A stretch of DNA of 5,615 nucleotides, from assembly GCA_039179915.1 (NCBI GenBank), contig JBCDEF010000177.1:1-5615 (forward strand), given 5' to 3'. This DNA comes from JANQQZ01 sp039179915. Its GTDB lineage: Bacteria; Planctomycetota; Phycisphaerae; Phycisphaerales; UBA1924. A program made the position numbers and the translations under genes. This document shows positions 1 to 5,615 of this stretch, one piece after another (the first letter of the stretch is position 1; each line of letters begins with the position of its first letter). The notes beneath the pieces were generated by a model. It worked only from the letters and a program-made list of their open reading frames with translations, ran no database searches and was not told where the DNA came from.

Positions 1-717
1 CAGCCCGTCGAGCCCGTCGATCAGGTTCGACGCGTTGCACCCGCCGAGCACGAACACCGCGATGATCGCCGCCCCGCACCAGTAGACCAGGTCCACTTGC
101 AGCGCGTCGCCGATCATCGGCAGCGACATCGGCAGGTGGATCCAGAACCCGATCGTCTGGAACGCCGCGTCGGGCGGGCCGAACTCGACCGGCTCGATGC
201 CGAGCGCCGTCGCCGTCGGCATGATCAGCCCGCGTGCGACCTGCACCCCGATCTGGTCCGCCGCGAGCGCCGCCGCGGCAAACAGCTGGCCCGCGATCTT
301 GAGGCTCGGGCTGATCCCGATCACGTCGTCTAGCAGACCGACCAGCATGATCACGCTCAGGCCCACCATGATCGACCACGGCATGATCCGCTGCGCGTCG
401 TACAGGATGTGCTCGCTCGGGTGGAACTCGGCCAGGAAATCGATCCGGACCGCGAGCACGCTGTAGAGCAGCGCCGCGACCAGCCCGAGGAACACCGCAG
501 CGCCGCCCAGGTAAGCCACCGGGATCCGGTGCACTTTGCGTGGGTCGGAAGGCCGATCGATGATGCCGTTGCTCACCGCCAGCCACCGCATCACGGGTGT
601 AGCCAGCAGCGTGACCATGAACGCGACGATGAAAACACCGACGTAGCCGTTGAAAACACCGACCCGGCTCAGCGGTTCGGCGGCCGATTCCACGGCGGCG
701 TTCAGGCCCGCGTTCAT
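1..717 (-). CDS. WecA/MraY-family polyprenyl-phosphate sugar-1-phosphate transferase (partial, C-terminus beyond left edge)
   Basis: This integral membrane enzyme would transfer a sugar-1-phosphate (typically HexNAc-1-P from a UDP-sugar) to undecaprenyl phosphate, the first membrane step of polysaccharide synthesis. I read 239 residues by translating the reverse complement; the frame is open to base 1. Visible family motifs are DRPSDPRKVHRIP (residues 54-66) followed by GG at 71-72, LLDDVIGISPSLKIAGQ (128-144) with the Mg-binding type Asp pair D130/D131, and CNASNLIDGLDGL (227-239). Hydrophobic membrane segments lie near residues 25-46, 70-90 and 115-129, and just before the last motif. The later membrane helices and the cytoplasmic His-containing loop lie outside the window. 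The ATG at 717 overlaps the stop of the upstream epimerase gene as ATGA, so translation is probably coupled. The family assignment is secure; the substrate (GlcNAc or another sugar, WecA-like or TagO-like) cannot be told from this part. Confidence 0.93.
   Translation of the reverse strand, partial: MNAGLNAAVESAAEPLSRVGVFNGYVGVFIVAFMVTLLATPVMRWLAVSNGIIDRPSDPRKVHRIPVAYLGGAAVFLGLVAALLYSVLAVRIDFLAEFHPSEHILYDAQRIMPWSIMVGLSVIMLVGLLDDVIGISPSLKIAGQLFAAAALAADQIGVQVARGLIMPTATALGIEPVEFGPPDAAFQTIGFWIHLPMSLPMIGDALQVDLVYWCGAAIIAVFVLGGCNASNLIDGLDGL
631..663 (-). repeat. Short direct repeat in the WecA-like gene (12-bp copies, period 21)
   Basis: The plus-strand 12-mer gaaaacaccgac occurs at 631-642 and again at 652-663. 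On the coding strand it encodes VGVF twice (residues 19-22 and 26-29), exactly seven codons apart and just before or at the beginning of the first membrane helix. It may be a small in-frame duplication or chance in a hydrophobic segment. The identical codon choice, including TTT-TC runs rare in this GC-rich DNA, slightly favours duplication. Confidence 0.45.
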
Positions 718-1823
718 GAGCCTGCCCCCGACCGCACACCCGACCGGGCAGCGGGCGCCGCTTGCTCATCGGTCAGCGACGCGGCGATATCTCGCACCGT
801 CTGCTCGAGCCCGATCGTCGGTCGGAACCCGATCGCCGCGGCGATCCGAGACAGGTCCGGCCGGCGCCGACGCAGGTCCTCGAACCCGCCGGCGTAGACA
901 GCATCGTACGGCACACGCTCGACCCGCGATGGCGACCCGACAACCCGGAGAACCAACTCGGCCAGTTCAGCGATCGTGATCGGGGCGTCGCTGCCCAGAT
1001 TGAACACCCGGCCGAGGCAGTCGTCCCGTGACATCAGCTCGGGTAGCGCCCGGGCCGCATCGCGCACGTCGCAGAAGCACCGCGACTGGCCGCCGTCGCC
1101 GTGCACCGGCAGCGGCTCGCCCCGCAGCGCCGCGGAGACAAACCGCGGCACGACCATGCCGTAGTCGCCGATCTGCCGCGGCCCGATCGTGTTGAAGAAC
1201 CGCACGATGACGCAGGGCAGCCCGCGGTCCCTCGCGTGCGCGAGCGCCAAGAACTCGTCGAGCGCTTTGCTCATCGCGTACGACCATCGTGTCACCGTGG
1301 TCGGGCCGTAGAGCACGTCGTCGTCTTCGCTGAAGACTTCGCCCACACCCTTGCCGTAGACCTCGCTGGACGAGGCAATCAGCGTCCGCGCCGGCGTGCC
1401 ACCCGGGCCCGCCCCGAGCGCCCGCTCAAGCAGCCGGCCGGTCAGGCCGACGTTGGTCTCGATCGACTCGGCGGGCCGCTCCATGACCAACCGCACGCCG
1501 ACGGCCGCGGCAAGGTGATAGATCGCGCCGACCGCGCCCAGCGGCCGGCCGGGCCCGATGTCGTCGAGCGCTTCGGCCAGGTCAGCATCGATCAGCCGCA
1601 CGGGTCCGCCGTTTTCGCCGCCGTCCTCGCCCCCGTTTGTGCCGGCGGCATTGAGGTGGGGGGCCAGGTTTGCACGCCGCCCTGTCGAGAGGTTGTCGAT
1701 CACCGTCACCCGGTGCCCGGCCGCGACGAGTCGGTCGACCAGATGCGAGCCGATAAACCCCGCACCGCCGGTGACGAGCACGGGCGGGGCATGTGGGTCG
1801 GGTTGGGCAGGTCCAGTGGTCAC
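714..1823 (-). CDS. NAD-dependent epimerase/dehydratase (extended SDR, UDP-glucose 4-epimerase-like)
   Basis: A 369-residue cytoplasmic extended short-chain dehydrogenase/reductase that probably interconverts or modifies a nucleotide sugar for polysaccharide assembly. The Rossmann motif TGGAGFIG is at residues 18-25, the NAD-ribose acidic residue is D43 in VIDN, and an IYHLAA segment lies at 101-106. The catalytic elements are SSSEVYG (151-157) and YAMSK with Y182 and K186. Downstream are the substrate-side motifs VRFFNTIGPRQ and GDGGQSRCFCDV. These resemble the family often named UDP-glucose 4-epimerase or GDP-mannose 4,6-dehydratase in automatic annotation; the actual sugar is not readable. 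The start is GTG at 1823: reading upstream in frame reaches a TGA at about 1865 with no other start, and GGAG lies 6 bases before the GTG. A Gly/Asn/Glu/Asp-rich insert (residues 59-74) interrupts the N-terminal half of the Rossmann domain. Its stop overlaps the next gene's ATG by 4 bases. The Ala/Gly/Ser-rich C-terminal tail (about 15 residues) looks disordered. Confidence 0.93.
   Translation of the reverse strand: MTTGPAQPDPHAPPVLVTGGAGFIGSHLVDRLVAAGHRVTVIDNLSTGRRANLAPHLNAAGTNGGEDGGENGGPVRLIDADLAEALDDIGPGRPLGAVGAIYHLAAAVGVRLVMERPAESIETNVGLTGRLLERALGAGPGGTPARTLIASSSEVYGKGVGEVFSEDDDVLYGPTTVTRWSYAMSKALDEFLALAHARDRGLPCVIVRFFNTIGPRQIGDYGMVVPRFVSAALRGEPLPVHGDGGQSRCFCDVRDAARALPELMSRDDCLGRVFNLGSDAPITIAELAELVLRVVGSPSRVERVPYDAVYAGGFEDLRRRRPDLSRIAAAIGFRPTIGLEQTVRDIAASLTDEQAAPAARSGVRSGAGS
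1605..1637 (-). repeat. 12-bp in-frame tandem repeat (about 2.75 copies) inside the epimerase gene
   Basis: On the coding strand the units are AACGGGGGCGAG, GACGGCGGCGAA and the partial AACGGCGGA. They encode NGGE-DGGE-NGG (residues 63-73) in a loop of the SDR fold after the second beta strand. Differences between units are mostly synonymous or conservative, which suggests an old slippage expansion kept in frame. The repeat is read directly; the slippage origin is inference. Confidence 0.75.
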
Positions 1824-1876
1824 TCGCGTCTCCGCCGCGCGGCTGCCGAGCGGGCTTCGATGTCAGGAGCCGTCAT
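1820..1876 (-). other. Possible 18-codon leader/coupling ORF between the Wzc-like and epimerase genes
   Basis: An ATG at 1876 opens an 18-residue reading frame (begins MTAPDIEARS, ends in four Arg and a Glu). Its TGA at 1822-1820 overlaps the epimerase start as GTGA. A second, 8-codon ORF starts at 1889, sharing its A with the TGA of the Wzc-like gene (TGATG), and ends at 1863. Either could carry ribosomes from one gene to the next by reinitiation. No ribosome binding site precedes them, and such short frames are common by chance, so confidence is low. The 65-base gap (1824-1888) shows no hairpin terminator or promoter that I can recognise. Confidence 0.2.
1830..1833 (-). promoter_or_regulatory. 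Shine-Dalgarno-like GGAG that supports the GTG start of the epimerase gene
   Basis: GGAG on the minus strand is separated by 6 bases (ACGCGA) from the GTG at 1823-1821. With an in-frame TGA upstream and no other start between them, this site decides the start call. Other genes here have weaker or no such site: the WecA-like gene has only AGG three bases before its ATG, and the Wzc-like candidates have none that is convincing. Confidence 0.6.
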
Positions 1877-1888
1877 CGGGCGTATCCA

Positions 1889-4159
1889 TCAGGCCTCGGC
1901 GCCCGCACCCTGATGGTTCTGATAGGCGTGCGCCGTCCGCATGTTCCGCTTGAAGTACCCGCCCGCCGACGACCGCACGCCGTTGACCACCACGCCCAAG
2001 AACTCGCTCCGGGAGTTCCCGAAATCGTTGCGCAGGCGTGCGATCAGGCCCCGCTTCTCGTTCAGGGCCCGCGTGATCAGGATCGTCGAGCCGACGTGCC
2101 CGGCCAGCCCGACCGCATCGCCCGCGACGATCGCGGGCGCGACGTCGAGAATCACCAGGTCGTACCGGCTCTCGAGTTCGGTCAAGACCCGACGCATCGG
2201 CTCGGTCGAGATCCGCTCAAAAACCCGGTGCTCGGCCGAGCCGACCGTGATCACATCCAGCGTCGGGGTGTCGGTCTTGCAGACCACGTCGTCGACCTCG
2301 GCGCTGCCGGCCAGCAGGTCCGCCAGGCCCGGGCTGGCCTCTAGCCCGAACAGCGAATGGATCGCCGGCCGGCGGAGGTTCGCATCGACGATCAGCACCC
2401 GGCTGCCCGCACGGGCGCTGGCCTCGGCCAGGTTGGTGACCACCGATGTCGCGCCGGATTTGGGCATCGCCGGCACGACCAGCACCGAGCGGTGCCCGGA
2501 CTGCTGTGTCTTCCTCGCGAGCTCAACCCGGAGCTGCCGCACGCCCTCGGCGAACACACCGCTGGGCCGATCGTGGAACGCGGTCTCCGCCCGCTTCGGC
2601 CGCGACGGGTCTTCCGAGACATCGGGCAGCATGCCGAGCACCGGGGTCCGTGGGATCATCGCGATGTCCGACGGGCCCTTGATCCGCTGGTCCAGCAGCT
2701 CGCGCAGCAGGATGACCCCCGCCGTCAGGCCCATCACCAGCAGGAAGCCCGCCGGCAGGATCAGCTTGATATCGGGGAACGAGATCTTGTCCGGGATCCG
2801 GGCCGACTGGAACAGCCGCACGCGGCTGGCCGAGTCCAGCTCGGAAACGCCGCGCAGCTCGTCAAGCCGGGCCTCGTTCTCCGCGATCCGCTCCTGGGTC
2901 GATTGCACCGACCTATCGAGCGAGGCGATCTCCTGCCCGATCCCGGTCAGCTCGTTGAGCCGGTCCTGAGACTCTTCGATGTCGGTGAGCAGCTCGCTCT
3001 CGCGGGCCCGCAGCTGCGCGAGCTGCCGACGGATCGAATCGATCTCCAGGTTGAACCGCGTGGACATCAACGCTTCGGACTTGGCCGTCAGCTCTTCTTG
3101 CACGCCGTCGATGTCGGCCCGCAGCGCCCGCCGCTGCGGGTGCTCCAGCCCGAGCCCGAGCCGCTCCATCCCCCGCTCCCGGGCCTGGAGCGACTGCACC
3201 TGGCTCTGCAGCTGCTGGATCAGCGGATCGATCTGCACGGCCCCGCGGATCGATTCCGGGATCGCCAGCCCCGTCGGGTCGTTGAGCGCCCGGGTGAACT
3301 CCTGCTGCTGCGTCTCGGCCAGCGTGATCAGCTCCTGGATCGAGCTGAGGTTCTCGACCGCCAGGTTCAGGCGCTGGGCGGCCTCGCTCAGCCGTGTGTC
3401 GATCGACTCGATCTGGTTTTCGGCCAGCAGCCGGTCGATCGAGCGCTGCTCGTTGGTGACCGTCGCGTTCAGCTCATCGATGAGCTGGTTGAGCTGCTGG
3501 CGGGTGTCGGTCCGGTCCTCGTTGGTCGATCGGCGCAGGAATTCGAGATACGCCTCGGTGATCACATCCACAACGGTGAACACGTCCTGCTTCTTTGAAT
3601 ACTCGAAAGAGAGCTGGATGTACTCCGTGTTCGGCATGGGCCGGGCGACGACGGTTTCTTGAAGCTCGAAGAGCGCGTCGGCGGCCTTGAGCCGGCCGCT
3701 GCTGTCGAGGAAGGGCCGCGACCAGTCGGATGCTTCGGCGGTCAGCCGCGGATCGTTGATCGCGGCCTCGAGCACATTGAGCGAGGTCATGCTGTTGGCC
3801 TGCGTGGCCATGAACCGCTCGAGCTCTTCCTTGTTGCTGCCGAAGTTGCCGAACTCGGCGATCGTCTCGCGCGGCGGGAGGACCTGGAAGAACGCTTCCG
3901 AGCGGTACTGCGGCGCAAACTCTCGCAGCAGGAAGAACCCGGCGATGCCGACCCCCACGCCCACCACGCCGGCCAGGATCAGCACAAGCAGGTATTTCTG
4001 GAACACCTTGATCGGGTCGAACGCCGCGCCCGATCCCGCGGCGGGCGGCGCCGCCGCACGCATGGGCGCGGGGCTGGTCGGGCGTGGATGGCTCGCGGCG
4101 GTCGTCATGGTCGGTGCTTTCGGTCTCGCTCGGTGGACGGCAGCCGGCCGGCCGAGCAT
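1889..4159 (-). CDS. Wzc-like polysaccharide chain-length/BY-kinase fusion protein with a degenerate P-loop
   Basis: An inner-membrane protein of up to 756 residues combining a Wzz-type chain-length domain with a cytoplasmic BY-kinase-like domain. A Pro/Ala-rich tail (about 18-46) precedes a glycine-rich first membrane helix (57-78). A long periplasmic segment (about 80-460) is largely coiled coil from about 210 to 450. A Pro-containing stretch leads into the second helix (466-485). The cytoplasmic part has EX2RX2R (E538, R541, R544), known in BY-kinases to mediate oligomerisation. The ATPase motifs then deviate: Walker A position PKSGATS (566-572) has A570 where the lysine belongs, Walker A' reads VDANLRRP with N594 for the second Asp, and Walker B reads VILDVAP (D672). 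The C-terminus has two separated tyrosines (Y735, Y746) instead of a dense cluster. It lies 15 bases after the TPR gene. The start is uncertain: ATG at 4159, or ATG at 4108 (residue 18, beginning MTTAASHP), which I find as likely or likelier. Family placement is firm; kinase activity is doubtful. Confidence 0.92.
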   Translation of the reverse strand: MLGRPAAVHRARPKAPTMTTAASHPRPTSPAPMRAAAPPAAGSGAAFDPIKVFQKYLLVLILAGVVGVGVGIAGFFLLREFAPQYRSEAFFQVLPPRETIAEFGNFGSNKEELERFMATQANSMTSLNVLEAAINDPRLTAEASDWSRPFLDSSGRLKAADALFELQETVVARPMPNTEYIQLSFEYSKKQDVFTVVDVITEAYLEFLRRSTNEDRTDTRQQLNQLIDELNATVTNEQRSIDRLLAENQIESIDTRLSEAAQRLNLAVENLSSIQELITLAETQQQEFTRALNDPTGLAIPESIRGAVQIDPLIQQLQSQVQSLQARERGMERLGLGLEHPQRRALRADIDGVQEELTAKSEALMSTRFNLEIDSIRRQLAQLRARESELLTDIEESQDRLNELTGIGQEIASLDRSVQSTQERIAENEARLDELRGVSELDSASRVRLFQSARIPDKISFPDIKLILPAGFLLVMGLTAGVILLRELLDQRIKGPSDIAMIPRTPVLGMLPDVSEDPSRPKRAETAFHDRPSGVFAEGVRQLRVELARKTQQSGHRSVLVVPAMPKSGATSVVTNLAEASARAGSRVLIVDANLRRPAIHSLFGLEASPGLADLLAGSAEVDDVVCKTDTPTLDVITVGSAEHRVFERISTEPMRRVLTELESRYDLVILDVAPAIVAGDAVGLAGHVGSTILITRALNEKRGLIARLRNDFGNSRSEFLGVVVNGVRSSAGGYFKRNMRTAHAYQNHQGAGAEA

Positions 4160-4165
4160 GCATGC
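4156..4165. other. 10-bp palindrome GCATGCATGC at the start of the Wzc-like gene
   Basis: A perfect palindrome lies in the junction between the TPR and Wzc-like genes. On the minus strand it supplies two ATGs four bases apart, at 4163 and 4159, in different frames. Only the 4159 frame encodes the Wzc-like protein; the 4163 frame runs about 229 codons as an out-of-frame shadow. There is no evidence for a binding site beyond the symmetry. It matters mainly because it makes start selection ambiguous. Confidence 0.4.
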
Positions 4166-4174
4166 GGTCCGCCG

Positions 4175-5615
4175 CTATCGGCGACGGATCTCGTCGAGGA
4201 TCGGGTCAAGCTCGTCCCGCAGCGCATCCGACGCCTCGGGGTTCTCAGCCAGGATCGCGCGGGCCTCCTGCGCCGCGTTCTCTGCGCCGGGCGTGTTCCC
4301 GGTCTCAAGCCTCGCCTCCGCGAGGTGGATCAGCACCGACGCCCGATCAAGATCGGACGATGCGACGCCCAACGCCCGTTCCAGCGGCGAGATCGCGTCG
4401 GCCGCACGCCCGGCACGCAGGTACACCACGCCGAGCGTATCGAGCACCCCCCGGTTGTTGGGACGCAGCTCGGCGACACGCTCGGCCAGCGGCACCGCCA
4501 GATCGGCCTCGCCCAGGTGCACCGCCCGCGTGTACGCCAGATTGTTGAGCGTATCCGGATCGTTCGGCGTCACATCGAGCACGCGCTGCATGTCATCCGC
4601 GGCCCGCTGGTAATCCTCGAGGTCGTAGTGCACCAGAGACCGGAAGCGGATTGCCGCCAGCCGCACCGCCGAATCGCGGGTGCCGTCGACCAGCCGATCG
4701 AGCACGCGCAGCGATTCGGCCCGGCCGTCGTCCTCCTCGGCCAGGATCCGAGCCATGCTGAACCGGGTCCAGGGCGAGAGACGCTCGGAGCGGTCCAGCC
4801 GCCGGAGATAGTCCACCGCCGCCTCGCCCGAGCCGAGCAGTGCCACGAGCTGCGAGGCCCACGCCTGCAGCTCCGGCCCCTGATCGCGTACGAGGCGGTA
4901 CGCCTCGGTCAGCAGCCGCTCCAGCTCGCCGGTGTTCTCGGCCTGCGACTCGACCGATGCGCGCATCAGCAGCACGCGGTAGTCGTCGGCACTCAGCCGT
5001 TGCGAGCCGGCGATCTGCCTCGCCCTGCGGACATCGGGCCGCGGGAACTCCAGCAGCGAGCCGACGAGCCTCGCCGCGATCGCCGGGTCCCCCGTCTGCT
5101 CCCACGCCGGCTCGAGGTACTGCACCGCACGCCGCGGCTGGCCGAGCTCGGCGAACATCTGGCCGGCGGAGACCAGCAGCTGCAGGCTGCTGCCCTGCCG
5201 CTCGAGCCCCGCGTCGATCACGTCCGCCGCGTCGTCCTGCCGCCCGAGGTCGATCAGCCGCGACGCGGCACCGATCCGAAGCTCCGCGTTGTCGGGGTTG
5301 GCCTCGACCGCCGCAAGCACGTCGCGGACCGCATCGCTCATCCTGTTCAGCTGCACGTACGCCAGCGAACGGATCCGATACGCATTGAGGTCCGCGGGGT
5401 TCAGCTCGATCGCCCGGGTCAGGTCCTCGACCGCGTCCTCGACCAGGGCCGGGTCCTGCAGGAGCATCGTGGCCCGCACGACGTACGGCCGCGATGCTTC
5501 GGGATACGCCGTGATCGCGTCGTCGACCAGCCGGCGGGCCTCGGCCTCGTTGCCCAGCCCCTCGGCGATCGACGACCGCAGCAGCCGCACGACCAGCTCA
5601 TCGCGCGTCTCGGCA
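4175..5615 (-). CDS. TPR-repeat protein (partial, N-terminus beyond right edge)
   Basis: The frame is open to the right edge (first whole codon at 5614), so the visible 479 residues are the C-terminal part; the GTG at 5590 is an internal valine rather than a believable start. The protein is almost wholly helical with tetratricopeptide repeats. Clear units include AVEDLTRAIELNPADLNAY, an adjoining one ending in AVEANPDNAELR, and C-terminal units with VLDVTPNDPDTLNNLAY and ELRPNNRGVLDTLGVVYLR (about 4400-4590), each followed by G-x-x-x-x-A type second helices. The middle (about 4650-5150) is more divergent, superhelical TPR-like sequence. No membrane segment or enzymatic motif is visible. It ends DEIRRR and TAG, 15 bases before the first ATG of the Wzc-like gene. 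TPR proteins beside exopolysaccharide genes often act as assembly scaffolds; that role here is inferred from context. Whether it carries a signal peptide or lipobox is unknown because the N-terminus is missing. Confidence 0.9.
   Translation of the reverse strand, partial: AETRDELVVRLLRSSIAEGLGNEAEARRLVDDAITAYPEASRPYVVRATMLLQDPALVEDAVEDLTRAIELNPADLNAYRIRSLAYVQLNRMSDAVRDVLAAVEANPDNAELRIGAASRLIDLGRQDDAADVIDAGLERQGSSLQLLVSAGQMFAELGQPRRAVQYLEPAWEQTGDPAIAARLVGSLLEFPRPDVRRARQIAGSQRLSADDYRVLLMRASVESQAENTGELERLLTEAYRLVRDQGPELQAWASQLVALLGSGEAAVDYLRRLDRSERLSPWTRFSMARILAEEDDGRAESLRVLDRLVDGTRDSAVRLAAIRFRSLVHYDLEDYQRAADDMQRVLDVTPNDPDTLNNLAYTRAVHLGEADLAVPLAERVAELRPNNRGVLDTLGVVYLRAGRAADAISPLERALGVASSDLDRASVLIHLAEARLETGNTPGAENAAQEARAILAENPEASDALRDELDPILDEIRRR

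Noticed and set aside
1824..1888. Possible internal promoter or terminator in the 65-base gap
   Set aside because: No -35/-10-like pair, no hairpin followed by a U-run and no AT-rich stretch is visible; an undisrupted operon is the simpler reading.
1101..1913. Plus-strand reading frame of 270 codons opposite the epimerase gene
   Set aside because: The product is Arg/His/Pro/Gly-rich without motifs and lies wholly antisense to a protein with intact SDR motifs, so it is a codon-bias artefact.
2357..3598. Long plus-strand reading frame of 413 codons opposite the Wzc-like gene
   Set aside because: It is a shadow of a GC-rich coding region. The translation is Arg/Gln/Leu/Asp-rich low complexity with no recognisable domain, and the opposite strand has a clear multi-domain family match.
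4143..4152. GC-only palindrome gccggccggc near the start of the Wzc-like gene
   Set aside because: Such short GC palindromes are expected in GC-rich coding DNA. It has no loop and no following T-run, so it is not a terminator and there is no support for an operator.
3474..4163. 229-codon minus-strand frame from the first ATG of the palindrome
   Set aside because: It overlaps the Wzc-like gene out of frame and encodes Arg/Ala/Gly-rich sequence with no membrane helix or family motif. The 4159/4108 frame carries all Wzz and ATPase features.
5419..5601. Minus-strand frame starting at an ATG at 5601
   Set aside because: It is out of phase with the TPR frame, and its product is Arg/Ser/Cys/Trp-rich with no TPR pattern; the TPR frame stays open to the window edge.

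Overview
The window is GC-rich, densely coding DNA with four genes, all on the minus strand and head to tail. It looks like the inside of one exopolysaccharide (capsule or O-antigen type) operon, transcribed from the right edge to the left. The GC-rich codon usage, Arg/Ala/Asp-rich proteins, the CNASNLIDGLDGL form of the WecA motif and this gene combination fit a Planctomycetota (Phycisphaerae-like) bacterium. That taxonomic guess is inference and was not tested by any search.

Layout in transcription order. (1) 5615 to 4175: a tetratricopeptide-repeat (TPR) protein whose N-terminus lies beyond the right edge. (2) 4159 to 1889: a Wzc-like fusion of a Wzz-type chain-length domain and a BY-kinase-type ATPase domain. 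Its nucleotide-binding motifs are eroded, and the P-loop lysine is replaced by alanine. (3) 1823 to 714: an NAD-dependent SDR nucleotide-sugar epimerase/dehydratase with intact cofactor and catalytic motifs. (4) 717 to 1: the N-terminal 239 residues of a WecA/MraY-family polyprenyl-phosphate sugar-1-phosphate transferase, cut by the left edge.

Spacing is tight. There are 15 bases between genes 1 and 2, 65 bases between genes 2 and 3, and a 4-base ATGA overlap between genes 3 and 4. No promoter or terminator is visible, and no stretch over 300 bases lacks a gene. There are no RNA genes, CRISPR arrays or mobile elements that I can support.

The genes plausibly work together as follows. The epimerase makes or remodels a nucleotide sugar. 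The WecA-like enzyme loads the first sugar phosphate onto undecaprenyl phosphate at the inner membrane. The Wzc-like protein governs chain length and export in the membrane. The TPR protein may serve as an assembly scaffold. The most notable observation is that the Wzc-like protein keeps its oligomerisation motif and membrane architecture but appears to have lost canonical ATP-binding chemistry. I found no clearly novel multi-gene system; this is a recognisable polysaccharide locus with a few odd details.
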